From CBFIDA01 sp965661085 (GTDB taxonomy: Bacteria; Pseudomonadota; Gammaproteobacteria; Comchoanobacterales; Comchoanobacteraceae), in the NCBI GenBank assembly GCA_965661085.1, contig CBFIDA010000010.1:1-45297 (forward strand): a stretch of DNA of 45,297 nucleotides, in the 5' to 3' direction. Below, piece after piece: positions 17,159-25,710 of the stretch (position 1 is the first letter of the stretch; every line of letters starts with the position of its first letter). Both the position numbers and the translations under genes were made by a program. Under the pieces are notes generated by a model that was not told the DNA's origin, made no database searches, and saw nothing but the letters and a program-made list of their open reading frames with translations.

Positions 17159-17608
17159 TCATGGTGATGCGGATGCATTGCGTAATGTTTTCAGTAAACG
17201 TTGCAGCTGTTGTTTGGTTTTTTCTCCCGCACAACACTGCGCGGCTTGTGCAACCACATCGATGGTCTGGTCGCTGATATGCCTTTTGACTTTGGTTGGC
17301 CTGCGTTTTTGCTCCAGCGTGTTTGAGATCTTTGGATTGATGCGCCAATGCACTTTTTTGATGTGTGTGTAGCCTGCTTGCACCAATGCTTGCTGTAAAT
17401 TGCGTTCATGGTGCCGCAAAGGGTGCAGCCAACACGCATCGGTGATGGCAATGGTGATGGCATCATCCTGAAAACCGACCACTTTCACGTGTGGGTGGAA
17501 ATGCTGAGGCAATTGCAGGAGACAAATGCTTTCTCCGTACTGTCTGTGTTTCAGGTCCTGGGTCAGATGCCTGAGGCAGGTTGACAATGTGTTTTGGATG
17601 GTGCTCAT
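17159..17608 (-). CDS. dciA: DciA-like DUF721 protein, probable replicative helicase loader
   Basis: DciA assists loading of the DnaB helicase in bacteria lacking DnaC/DnaI. The 149-residue product has the DUF721 core (HVKVVGFQDDAITIAITDAC, then LHPLRHHERNLQQAL) and a basic C-terminal tail. The position next to lpxC and secA is the usual site of this gene in gammaproteobacteria, which supports the call. On the minus strand it begins only 10 bases after the patatin lipoprotein stop, so the two are likely cotranscribed, an unusual pairing. ATG at 17608 has only a weak ribosome site. Confidence 0.8.
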   Translation of the reverse strand: MSTIQNTLSTCLRHLTQDLKHRQYGESICLLQLPQHFHPHVKVVGFQDDAITIAITDACWLHPLRHHERNLQQALVQAGYTHIKKVHWRINPKISNTLEQKRRPTKVKRHISDQTIDVVAQAAQCCAGEKTKQQLQRLLKTLRNASASP

Positions 17609-17618
17609 GTTCGGACGT

Positions 17619-19037
17619 TTACCATGTTAGGGGCATATGGTGATGCAGTGTCAGCAGATGATCATGGGTGCGACAGCTGCCCATCTTGATTCTGCCTTGT
17701 TTGATTTGCAACAGCAGTGTTTGAAGTGTTTTGTTTTCTTTGATCATGTTTTGCCCAATGTGTATCAACTTCTTTTGTTCGTCCAAGGATGCATTGAAAC
17801 TGGTATTGAGATTGAGGGCAGAACGATAGCGTTCGAGAGGCAAGTAAATGCCAATGACGTTGGTGGTGTTTGTTTGGCATAAGAAATTATGCACAAAGTG
17901 CCTGAGGTTGCTGCGAATTTGCTCTGACTGACCATCGGTGACCATGGCAGGTGTTTTTTCAATGTAACTGAACAATGAGGGCGGCAGTTTTTTTGAAGAA
18001 AATGGCGAATCTTTGGCTGAAGAAGCATCTAAAATGAACAATATTTTGATTTTTTTGGGATCTTGCGTCAAGGCTTTGATGGCAGAGATGATGCCAAGGT
18101 TGTCGGCGACACCGCCATCAAACAATTGCAGATAACAGTTGGGCGAGCAGGCTTGGCTGGTCAATGTGATGGGTGTCAAGGCGATGGGGTAAGCCGCACT
18201 GGCACTTTGTGCCAGAGACATGGGGATGTGCGCATAAAATTTTTGCATGTTTTTATGCTTGGGTTTGATGTGATGATCCGGGCCATCCTGATAGCCAATG
18301 ATGGCATAGTTTTTGAGATTGCTGGGAATGAATGGAAAAGCCAACATGTTCTGAAAAATGGTGGTGTTGACGATCCAATAGGGCAGAATGGGCCGGCTTT
18401 TGGCGTTCTTGGGCTTGAACACATCACCCAGCGCCAAGGTGTGACCGCCTGTGGTGAACAGATCAGCAAAAGCCTTTTGAATGCCAAAGCTGCCATTGAC
18501 ATGACCGGTGAACAAGAATGGATCGAGGTCTTTTCTCAACATGTTTGGTTTGCCTGTACGGCGGTCTTGGCGCATCATGCGCTCAATGTGTTGTTTGAAA
18601 TTGAACCGTTTGCCATGAGATTTGGCATCAAGATAATGAGAAAGATAGTGCCCAATGGCAAGGCCACTGCCAGACACGCTTGAAAAGTAATCCACATCAG
18701 CCAAAAAATCTTCATTGCCACGGATGGATGCCATTTGACTCATTTGCATCATGGCGCCCAGCATCAAGTGCGCAGCACGATAGCCGCCTCCTGAGCTGGC
18801 GAATGCAATGCTGATTTGAGTCGGTTGTTTCAGGCGAGCACTGGCAGGTTGAAGCGTGGAAAAGTCGAGTTTGCCAGAGGCATGTTTTTTAAACGTGGTA
18901 CTTTTGGCTGCAGGATAGTGACTGCGTAAGATGGTGGGTTGATTTTGGTATGCACTGGCAACAAATGCGTAGAAAAGGTTGCATCCAGAGAGACACATGG
19001 ACATGAGCACAGCACATATGGTTTGACTCCATGGCAT
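17619..19037 (-). CDS. Patatin-like phospholipase lipoprotein
   Basis: A predicted lipid-acyl hydrolase anchored as a lipoprotein. The 472-residue product has an N-terminal signal with lipobox LSGC (Cys19 would be lipidated), an oxyanion motif SGGGYRA at 82-88, and the serine elbow SSVSGSGLA (likely nucleophile Ser122). The block SLAQSASAAYPIALTPI is patatin-like, and the dyad Asp307 lies in FDGGVADNLG. It is closer to the cPLA2/patatin style with VSGSG than to classical GxSxG. ATG 19037 follows AAGGA by about 8 bases. It lies between dciA and secA, where no such gene is usual. Role unknown: envelope lipid turnover or host-membrane attack are both possible. Confidence 0.85.
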   Translation of the reverse strand: MPWSQTICAVLMSMCLSGCNLFYAFVASAYQNQPTILRSHYPAAKSTTFKKHASGKLDFSTLQPASARLKQPTQISIAFASSGGGYRAAHLMLGAMMQMSQMASIRGNEDFLADVDYFSSVSGSGLAIGHYLSHYLDAKSHGKRFNFKQHIERMMRQDRRTGKPNMLRKDLDPFLFTGHVNGSFGIQKAFADLFTTGGHTLALGDVFKPKNAKSRPILPYWIVNTTIFQNMLAFPFIPSNLKNYAIIGYQDGPDHHIKPKHKNMQKFYAHIPMSLAQSASAAYPIALTPITLTSQACSPNCYLQLFDGGVADNLGIISAIKALTQDPKKIKILFILDASSAKDSPFSSKKLPPSLFSYIEKTPAMVTDGQSEQIRSNLRHFVHNFLCQTNTTNVIGIYLPLERYRSALNLNTSFNASLDEQKKLIHIGQNMIKENKTLQTLLLQIKQGRIKMGSCRTHDHLLTLHHHMPLTW

Positions 19038-19081
19038 TTTTTGAGTCCTTAAGTTCGTTTGGCACACCATCTTAGACACAT

Positions 19082-19110
19082 ATTTTAACTTTATTTTTGA
19101 GAATTGACAG
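19082..19110 (-). promoter_or_regulatory. Candidate promoter of the patatin lipoprotein-dciA unit
   Basis: On the minus strand CTGTCA (19110-19105) and TAAAAT (19087-19082) are spaced by 17 bases, placing initiation near 19075, about 38 bases before the ATG at 19037. Confidence 0.4.
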
Positions 19111-19199
19111 CCTTTTTTATTGGATTTGGCAGCGATGCGTCATGTTTTGAGCCACGATTCCATCCCAAGTTTTATGTGGCTGTGAACGACTTCAATACT

Positions 19200-19227
19200 T
19201 TGAAATCAGCGCTTTTGATGATAGGAT
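19200..19227 (+). promoter_or_regulatory. Candidate promoter of secA
   Basis: TTGAAA (19200-19205) and TAGGAT (19222-19227) are 16 bases apart, giving initiation near 19234 and a leader of about 20 bases that contains the GGGACGGG ribosome site. No secM-like leader gene lies here. Confidence 0.4.
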
Positions 19228-19254
19228 GAATTTTTTTATTGGGACGGGTGTCAC

Positions 19255-21852
19255 ATGCTTAAAAATGTCGGCTTGAAATTGTTTGGCAGCCGCAATGCTC
19301 GGTTGATGAAGTCTTTGCATGCTGTTGTGCAGGACATCAATCGGCTTGAGGCCACCATGCAGGGCCTTTCTGATGAAGCATTGGCCAACAAAACCGTCGA
19401 GTTTAAAGGACGTTTGACCGAAGGTGAAACCTTGGATCAGATTTTGCCCGAAGCGTTTGCAGTGGTGCGTGAAGTCAGCCAAAGAACACTCGGCATGCGC
19501 CATTATGATGTGCAGTTGTTGGGGGGCATGGTGTTGCATCATGGCAAGATTGCTGAGATGTCAACCGGAGAGGGCAAAACACTCAGTGCCACCTTGCCAG
19601 CTTACCTGAATGCCTTAATCGGTCAAAGCGTTCATGTTGTCACAGTCAATCCTTATTTGGCAGCGCGTGATGCCGAATGGATGTCTCCCATTTACAGTTT
19701 TCTAGGGCTTACAGTGGGGGTCATTGTGCCCACCTTGGAGACCAACGCACGTCAGCAAGCATACGCTTGTGACATTGTTTATGGCACCAACAACGAATTT
19801 GGTTTTGATTACTTGCGTGATCATATGGTGCAGCGCTTGGAAGATCGTGTGCAAAAATCTTTGGCTTTTTGCATCATCGATGAAGTCGATTCCGTGCTGA
19901 TTGATGAAGCGCGAACGCCTCTGATCATTTCTGGTGAATGTGATGATGATTCGGCACAATTTCATCAAATCATGCACATGGTCAAAGATCTTGAAGTCGG
20001 GCAAGCCGCTACAGAAACCAGTCCTGAGTCAGGCGACTTCATCATCGATGCCCAAGACAAGCAAGTTTTTCTCACCGATGCGGGCCATGCCAAGTTGGAA
20101 CAATCGATGATGCAAGCCAATTTATTGCCCGACGATCAGAGCTTGTACTCTGCCTTGAATGCAAAATTGTTGTACTGGGTCAATGCCTGTTTGCGTGCCA
20201 TATATTGTTACCACAAAGATGTCGATTACATTGTGCAGGACGGTATGGTGGTGATCGTCGATGAGCATACGGGACGCACCATGCCGGGTAGACGTTGGTC
20301 GGATGGGTTGCACCAGGCCATTGAAACTTTAGAAAATGTGGCGGTGTTGAAAGAAAATAAAACCTTGGCTTCGATCACATTCCAAAACTATTTTCGTTTG
20401 TATCAAAAGTTGTCTGGCATGACCGGCACAGCTGATACAGAGGCCTATGAATTTCAGCAGATTTATCAGCTTGAGGTGGCCGTGCTGCCAACGCATCGTC
20501 CGATGATTCGCAAGGATCAAAATGACTTGATGTATGTGTCGCTCGAAGACAAAGTGGCGGCCATTGTGGCAGACATTGCAGCACGGCATAAAACAGGTCA
20601 GCCGGTGTTGGTGGGCACAGCCTCTATTGAAAGCTCTGAGCATATTTCTGGTTTGCTGAAGCAGGCAGGCATCAAACATCAGGTGCTCAATGCCAAGTTT
20701 CATGAGCAAGAATCTCATATCATTGCGCAAGCAGGTTGCCTCGGTGCAGTGACCATTGCCACCAATATGGCAGGTCGAGGCACCGACATTGTTTTGGGCG
20801 GCAATGTGGAAGAACGGCTGAAACAGCAATACGACACCCCCACACAGGCTCAGATCGATGCGGCCAAAGTGGCTTGGAAAAAAGAACATGAGGCGGTCTT
20901 GGCTTTGGGTGGATTGTATGTGCTTGGCGCAGAAAGGCATGAGTCACGTCGCATCGACAATCAATTGCGTGGCCGATGTGGCCGACAGGGCGATCCTGGG
21001 GAAACACGTTTTTATTTGTCTTTGGACGATGCGTTGATGCGTATTTTTGCTTCTGAAAAAGTCAAATCATGGATTTCAAGCTTGTCGACCGAACCTGGAC
21101 AGGCCCTTGAACAACGGATGTTGTCGCGCTCGATTGAATCGGCCCAAAGAAAGGTGGAAGGCCATTATTTTGATATGCGTAAACAATTGATTCGATTTGA
21201 CCACATTGCTTCAGAGCAACGTGAGCTAATCTATAAGCAGCGTCATGATTTGATGGCGACAGAGGACATTCGCGCCAACATAGACAGCATGATTGAAACA
21301 GTGACCACTGCCATTTTCGATGAACATGTTGCCGAAGAGGGGGATGCCGACACGTGGCGTTTGGAAGCCCTTGAAAAACGTTTGTATCAAGAGTTTCATC
21401 TGTCTGTGGATCTGCGATCCGACAGCACCGTATCTCGTGGCGTGCTGTTGACCAAGGTGATCGATGCTGCGCGGCAGATGTTTCAGGACCGAGAAGTGCA
21501 GCTCGAAGACCAAGCACGTTTTGTTGAAAAAGTCATTGTGCTGCAAGCCCTTGATATGTTTTGGCAAGAACATTTGTCTGCCATGGAACAACTGCGTATG
21601 GGCATCCATTTGCGCAGTTATGCACAAAAAGATCCGTTCCAAGAGTTCAAGCGCGAGTCTTTTGACTTGTTCACCGGCATGCTGACAGAAATGAAACGTT
21701 TTTCAATTGCTCGGTTGTTGACATTTGATGTGCAAGCTTTGTTGGCATCGGCACAAGCGCAACAAACGGCACACACGTTCGTCGCGCGCAATGCAACATG
21801 TCCTTGCGGATCAGGTAAGAAATACAAGCATTGTTGTGGAAAACTTCGATGA
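19255..21852 (+). CDS. secA: Preprotein translocase ATPase SecA
   Basis: Motor that pushes secretory proteins through SecYEG. The 865-residue product has Walker A MSTGEGKT at 102-109, the DEAD-type motif IIDEVDSVLIDEARTPLIIS, the helicase blocks GMTGTADTEA and ATNMAGRGTDIVLGG, and RGRCGRQGDPG. It ends in a C-terminal zinc SEC-C motif (CPCGSGKKYKHCCG) that binds SecB or phospholipid. ATG 19255 is the family N-terminus (MLKNVGLKLFGSRNAR). Length and motifs are normal, so it should be functional. Confidence 0.98.
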   Translation: MLKNVGLKLFGSRNARLMKSLHAVVQDINRLEATMQGLSDEALANKTVEFKGRLTEGETLDQILPEAFAVVREVSQRTLGMRHYDVQLLGGMVLHHGKIAEMSTGEGKTLSATLPAYLNALIGQSVHVVTVNPYLAARDAEWMSPIYSFLGLTVGVIVPTLETNARQQAYACDIVYGTNNEFGFDYLRDHMVQRLEDRVQKSLAFCIIDEVDSVLIDEARTPLIISGECDDDSAQFHQIMHMVKDLEVGQAATETSPESGDFIIDAQDKQVFLTDAGHAKLEQSMMQANLLPDDQSLYSALNAKLLYWVNACLRAIYCYHKDVDYIVQDGMVVIVDEHTGRTMPGRRWSDGLHQAIETLENVAVLKENKTLASITFQNYFRLYQKLSGMTGTADTEAYEFQQIYQLEVAVLPTHRPMIRKDQNDLMYVSLEDKVAAIVADIAARHKTGQPVLVGTASIESSEHISGLLKQAGIKHQVLNAKFHEQESHIIAQAGCLGAVTIATNMAGRGTDIVLGGNVEERLKQQYDTPTQAQIDAAKVAWKKEHEAVLALGGLYVLGAERHESRRIDNQLRGRCGRQGDPGETRFYLSLDDALMRIFASEKVKSWISSLSTEPGQALEQRMLSRSIESAQRKVEGHYFDMRKQLIRFDHIASEQRELIYKQRHDLMATEDIRANIDSMIETVTTAIFDEHVAEEGDADTWRLEALEKRLYQEFHLSVDLRSDSTVSRGVLLTKVIDAARQMFQDREVQLEDQARFVEKVIVLQALDMFWQEHLSAMEQLRMGIHLRSYAQKDPFQEFKRESFDLFTGMLTEMKRFSIARLLTFDVQALLASAQAQQTAHTFVARNATCPCGSGKKYKHCCGKLR

Positions 21853-21979
21853 TGCCCGATTGAAATCGATGTGGCATGTTTGCCAGCAAGGCGCCTCGTC
21901 CAGAGCGATGGCTTGGGTCTGTGGCCCAAGCAGCACATCACCACCTCACATGGCTTTCAAAACACTGGCTTTTGTCGTG

Positions 21980-22306
21980 TCACTTGCCAGACCATTTAGA
22001 AAATGGAAAGGGTTTGTTGTCGTGCAAGAATGTCAAATAGGTGAAGATTTCTCGAATGTAGTCGCACAAATTTTCGCTCAGCTCGAGCAAGTTTGCATTT
22101 TTTTTGCCAGACAACAAAAATGCTGCAAATTGAAACAGTGCAATGAGTAGAATGCCCATGCACACCAAGTAGCCAATGGCACCAAAAAACATCATATAAA
22201 GCAGTCTCAACCAGCTGTCGACAGACAACAAAGATGTTGGGTCAAACGGCAGTTGTGTTTTTTTCGTTTTTTTGGGGGTGCTTTTGCTTGCTTTGGTGTC
22301 TTTCAT
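21980..22306 (-). CDS. DUF4389 membrane protein
   Basis: The 108-residue product fits the DUF4389 family: a Lys-rich N-terminus, a Trp-Leu-Arg entry to the membrane (WLRLLYMMFFGAIGYLVCMG), a second hydrophobic run (ILLIALFQFAAFLLSGK) and the closing block REIFTYLTFLHDNKPFPFSKW. The function of the family is unknown. ATG 22306 has GGAGAC 7 bases upstream. It is the last gene of the minus-strand run coaE-zapD and converges with secA. Its start overlaps the stop of the Cys-rich micro-ORF before it. Confidence 0.82.
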   Translation of the reverse strand: MKDTKASKSTPKKTKKTQLPFDPTSLLSVDSWLRLLYMMFFGAIGYLVCMGILLIALFQFAAFLLSGKKNANLLELSENLCDYIREIFTYLTFLHDNKPFPFSKWSGK

Positions 22307-22464
22307 GGCGTGTCTCCATACATGCAACTGGAATCATCATACGTGCTTTGTGCTTGGCTTGCAAGTCCTCGGCTTGGGTGGGCAGGCGGTTCGAAATGCG
22401 CCGAGGCATGTTCGCACACTTGTGTGCAGACGGTGCATCGTGTCACACAGCCTCGGGGATGCAT
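22303..22464 (-). CDS. Cys-rich micro-ORF at the usual yacG position (uncertain)
   Basis: A 53-codon ORF between zapD and the DUF4389 gene. Four Cys near the N-terminus are spaced Cx3Cx2Cx3C (GCVTRCTVCTQVCEHA), and the stop overlaps the next ATG (ATGA), an operon-like feature. In relatives this slot next to coaE/zapD often carries yacG, a small zinc protein that inhibits gyrase, but the YacG residues (CPxC, FRPFCSxRC, DLGxW) are not visible. It may be a decayed relative, an unrelated metal-binding peptide, or chance. No good ribosome site. Confidence 0.25.
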   Translation of the reverse strand: MHPRGCVTRCTVCTQVCEHASAHFEPPAHPSRGLASQAQSTYDDSSCMYGDTP

Positions 22465-22474
22465 TTTGAGGGTG

Positions 22475-23293
22475 TCAGGGTTGATGGCAGCATGCGTATG
22501 CAAAAGTGGTCACCATGCAATGTGTTTGCGTCATATCATGTGCTTCGATCACACTTTTTTTAAATTGTATGGTCATTTGGTGACGTCCTGCGCTGATTTC
22601 AGGAATGATGCCAACGGTGTTGGGCAAACGTATACGGACCATGGCAAGATTGAGATTGGCCGATAAATGCTTGGTGAATGTGGTATTGTGGCACGTCACA
22701 TCTTGAAAGGTTGCGCTTTGTCGTATCAGTTTCAGTAAGATGCTCACCATTGCGGTGATCGGTTGCAGTGCTGCTTGCCAAGCCTCGAGTGTGGGTTGAC
22801 ATGCGGCATATGGCAATGCACACCAAGCATGAAAAGCATGATTGCAATGGCGTGCCAACACACCATCTTGCAGCCAATCGGTTTGTAGCGTCTTCAACAA
22901 GGGATGATCAATCAGTTGTGCGTCGAGTAACGAGGTGGCATGGGTTAAGTGTGACAAATGTGCCTCAAGGTGATGCAGGGTCTGATCCAATGTGGGGCCA
23001 TGGACTTGTGGGCGTCCCTTAAAGTTCAGTAAGTGCCGATGTTGTTGATGCATGTGTTTGGTGATTTGTGCCTTCACGTCGGCGCGTGACACCATGCGGA
23101 TCAGGCACATCAAATGTGCCATGGTGCTGGATACATCATGGGTTTGTGTGTGCTGAGCAAACGCTTGGAGGGCGTGTTCGAGCTTGAGCAATGTTTTGAC
23201 AATGGTTTGGCACGGATGCTCAAACAGCAGCGTGTTTGGCTGTTGTGACGATGTCTTGGGTGCATGATGTGTGGCGGATAAGTGGCGTGTCAT
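22475..23293 (-). CDS. zapD: Cell division protein ZapD (DUF1342)
   Basis: ZapD bundles FtsZ filaments by binding the FtsZ C-terminal peptide, which is intact in this genome's FtsZ. The 272-residue product shows the family pattern: N-terminal LFEHPCQTIVKTLLKLEHAL, a central helical region, LDAQLIDHPLLKTL, LEAWQAALQPITAMVSILLKLIRQSA and the end SAGRHQMTIQFKK. Sequence is diverged but order and length fit. It is about 117 bases after coaE. ATG 23293 has no strong ribosome site. Cytoplasmic. Confidence 0.85.
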   Translation of the reverse strand: MTRHLSATHHAPKTSSQQPNTLLFEHPCQTIVKTLLKLEHALQAFAQHTQTHDVSSTMAHLMCLIRMVSRADVKAQITKHMHQQHRHLLNFKGRPQVHGPTLDQTLHHLEAHLSHLTHATSLLDAQLIDHPLLKTLQTDWLQDGVLARHCNHAFHAWCALPYAACQPTLEAWQAALQPITAMVSILLKLIRQSATFQDVTCHNTTFTKHLSANLNLAMVRIRLPNTVGIIPEISAGRHQMTIQFKKSVIEAHDMTQTHCMVTTFAYACCHQP

Positions 23294-23410
23294 GATGTGC
23301 AGCAGTGATGGTGTCTCTCACCATCATATCGTGTTAAGCGTTAAGTTGCAAAGCTCTGTTTTCACTGGTCAATATGTCAGGTGTGGCGGTATGGTCTGTG
23401 ATGTTTGGAA

Positions 23411-24043
23411 TCATTTGGTCTGTGCACGCGATGCCATTTTCATGTAGTGTTGGTGTTTTGTTGCCACTTGCTGTTGCAGGGTGTTTAAATCTGAAAGGTT
23501 ATGAATGACATCATCCGCTTGCGCAGTGAGTCGATCGTTTGACCACTGTTGCGATAGGATCGATGTCGCCATCTCACGGCTGGTTTGGTCTCGGCGCATG
23601 ACACGTTCAATTTGTTGCAAGGGATCGGCAATCACGACGCATGTTCGATGCAATGAATATGGATGGTCACTTTGAAACAGCAAAGGCACCATCAAGATAT
23701 GATAGGTGGCTGTGGGTTTTTGGCAAGCCAGATCTAGATTTTTTCGTATCTCAGGATGCAGCAGAGTTTCCAACCATTGCTTTGCTTCGGGATGCTGGAA
23801 AATGCGTTGTCGCAATTGTTTGCGATCCAATGTGCCGTCTGGCAGTTGGATGGATGGTCCAAAATACTTCAAGCATGCTTGCCAACCTATTGTGTCAGGT
23901 TGCAGCAATGTTTTTGCAACCGCATCTGCATCATGAACCGTTGCACCCAAAGACTGAAAATATTGTGCACATGTGCTTTTGCCGGAGGCAATGCTGCCAG
24001 TCAGGCCAACAACGAATGAAGTGTTTTGATTTGTGCAAGCCAT
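23411..24043 (-). CDS. coaE: Dephospho-CoA kinase
   Basis: Last step of coenzyme A synthesis. The 210-residue product has the P-loop GLTGSIASGKST at 13-24, the substrate region DADAVAKTLL, LLHPEIRKNL and VPLLFQSDHPYSLHRTCVV, and a lid with RVMRRDQTSREMA. ATG 24043 is used because a good promoter lies at 24068-24097; the longer frame to 24097 would overlap that promoter. The usual pilD neighbour is absent. Confidence 0.95.
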   Translation of the reverse strand: MACTNQNTSFVVGLTGSIASGKSTCAQYFQSLGATVHDADAVAKTLLQPDTIGWQACLKYFGPSIQLPDGTLDRKQLRQRIFQHPEAKQWLETLLHPEIRKNLDLACQKPTATYHILMVPLLFQSDHPYSLHRTCVVIADPLQQIERVMRRDQTSREMATSILSQQWSNDRLTAQADDVIHNLSDLNTLQQQVATKHQHYMKMASRAQTK

Positions 24044-24067
24044 GGCGGTTTCATCATCATTTTTTTG

Positions 24068-24097
24068 ACTATAGCGTACGTCTTTGTCATACGTCAA
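24068..24097 (-). promoter_or_regulatory. Candidate sigma-70 promoter of coaE
   Basis: On the minus strand TTGACG (24097-24092) and TATAGT (24073-24068) are 18 bases apart, each 5 of 6 to consensus. Initiation near 24061 leaves a leader of about 18 bases. Confidence 0.5.
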
Positions 24098-24312
24098 CGC
24101 CCATCATGTCGTTTGCATGCCACACATCATCCCGATTGTTTTTTGTGGTGGGCGCAAGAAAGCCATCGGCAAACGCTGTCGTTCGGCCATACGATGTGCG
24201 CTTTACTTGGTGAGGCGCAGCCAAAAAATGGTCTTGCTTCCCAAGCCATGACAACTTGCATAAAGGTTTATTTTGTGTTATTTTTTAAAAATGTTTAAAA
24301 GGTAAGCTCAAC

Positions 24313-25710
24313 ATGTCAAATAATCCAACCCCGCAAGAAGTAAAAGACTTGTTTAGACCAATCATCCGTGAATACAATTTCTCGACGATGATCAGAACCA
24401 TCATTTTTTGGGCCCTGCCAGTTGCGATGTTGGCTTTTATCGCCATGTGGTATTTTCAGGTGCCTCTCATGTGGTATTTTCAGGTGCCTCTGATGACATT
24501 TGGTCTGTCTCTTGGCTTGGCCTATATGTCCTTGGGGTTTTTTGTGCTCGTTGTTGGCTTGGTATTGTATTTTGCTGCGGACAGACAGTTTAAGGAGTGG
24601 CTGCGTAATTATAATTACTCCCAAGAATTCAACGAGCACATACTCCATGCCGCTTGCCTCCGAGGGAATAGGAAGATTCTGGGGCTGTTGCTTGAAGCAA
24701 AAGTCGATGTCAATCAAAAAAATAAAGATAGCCATACGGCATTACACTTTGCTTGTGAGGCAGACTATGATCGCTGTTCGAAATTCGCTCCTCACATATT
24801 GCGTGAGAACATTGTAGGACTGTTGCTTGAAGCAAAAGTCGATGTCAATCAAAAAAATAAAGATGGCGATACGGCATTACACTTTGCTTGTGAGGCAGAC
24901 TATGATCTCGGTGTGAAAGGGTTCGATTGGTGGGGTTGTCGCGCACGGCGTGAGGACATTGTGAACCTGTTGCTTGGAGTACAGGGCATCAATCCCAATC
25001 TACAAAATCAAGATGGCGATACGGCATTGCATGTTGCTTGTCGCGAAGGGCGTCTGGACAGTGTGCAAATGTTGCTTGAAGCAAAAGTCGATGTCAATCT
25101 ACAAAATCAAGATGGCGATACGGCATTACACTTTGCTTGTAAGGCAGACATTGATCTCGGTGTGAAAGGGTTCGATTGGTGGGCTTGTCGCGCACGGCGT
25201 GAGGACATTGTGAACTCGTTGCTTGGAGTACAGGGCATCAATCCCAATCTACAAAATCAAGATGGCGATACGGCATTGCATGTTGCTTGTCGCGAAGGGC
25301 GTCTGGACAGTGTGCAAATGTTGCTTGAAGCGGGTGCCGATCCCACGATAACAAATAATGATAGTAAGCTGCCAGAGCATGTCGTTCGTTTATACATAGT
25401 AGACCTAGACAAAACCTTCATAGAGGCCATTTTAAAAGCGCTTGCAGAGGCTTCTAATAAGAGGCCTGCCCAGCCGTTGAAGGCAGCGCACGCGGAGGAT
25501 CCTAGAAGAAATCAGGGTGGTGATGCCAAAGTACCTGCGGCAGGCACTGGGGGAAGTGCTCTGCCTGCAGATGAAAAAATTCAAAGTTCTGCACTCAAGG
25601 ACAGGGGCGTTAAGTCTGACTTGATTGAGCGCGAGCATGCATCACGCCAAGCTTTTGATTTGAAGTCAGGAATCGAGGGAGTGGTAGGCGCACAGCACGT
25701 TGTTCGATAG
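24313..25710 (+). CDS. Membrane-anchored ankyrin-repeat protein
   Basis: A 465-residue protein with two predicted N-terminal transmembrane stretches (about 25-65 and 68-92). About six ankyrin units follow from about 105 to 355 (DGDTALHFACEADYD, DGDTALHVACREGRLDSVQMLLEA), and then a Pro/Ala/Lys-rich tail. The topology puts the repeats on one face of the membrane. The gene is built by recent duplications: a 24-base tandem doubling in the membrane segment (MWYFQVPL twice) and a 249-base tandem doubling in the repeats. ATG 24313 follows AAGG by about 10 bases; the leader is AT-rich. Such proteins are often host-interaction factors in intracellular bacteria (inference); no secretion signal is proven. 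Confidence 0.85.
   Translation: MSNNPTPQEVKDLFRPIIREYNFSTMIRTIIFWALPVAMLAFIAMWYFQVPLMWYFQVPLMTFGLSLGLAYMSLGFFVLVVGLVLYFAADRQFKEWLRNYNYSQEFNEHILHAACLRGNRKILGLLLEAKVDVNQKNKDSHTALHFACEADYDRCSKFAPHILRENIVGLLLEAKVDVNQKNKDGDTALHFACEADYDLGVKGFDWWGCRARREDIVNLLLGVQGINPNLQNQDGDTALHVACREGRLDSVQMLLEAKVDVNLQNQDGDTALHFACKADIDLGVKGFDWWACRARREDIVNSLLGVQGINPNLQNQDGDTALHVACREGRLDSVQMLLEAGADPTITNNDSKLPEHVVRLYIVDLDKTFIEAILKALAEASNKRPAQPLKAAHAEDPRRNQGGDAKVPAAGTGGSALPADEKIQSSALKDRGVKSDLIEREHASRQAFDLKSGIEGVVGAQHVVR
24446..24493 (+). repeat. 24-base tandem duplication in the ankyrin gene
   Basis: The 24 bases encoding MWYFQVPL occur twice in a row, differing only at the last base, which lengthens a transmembrane segment by eight residues. 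Boundaries approximate by a base or two. Confidence 0.85.
24821..25319 (+). repeat. 249-base tandem duplication of ankyrin units
   Basis: Two copies at an offset of exactly 249 bases (83 codons): about 24821-25069 and 25070-25318, followed by a 13-base start of a third. By eye I count about nine mismatches, so about 96 percent identity. Each copy encodes two ankyrin units with the insert GVKGFDWW. An older related stretch of about 85 bases lies 135 bases upstream (24688-24772). Confidence 0.9.

Noticed and set aside
19135..19185. 16-codon ORF in the secA leader, possible secM-like arrest peptide
   Set aside because: No ribosome site, no signal sequence and no SecM-type arrest motif.
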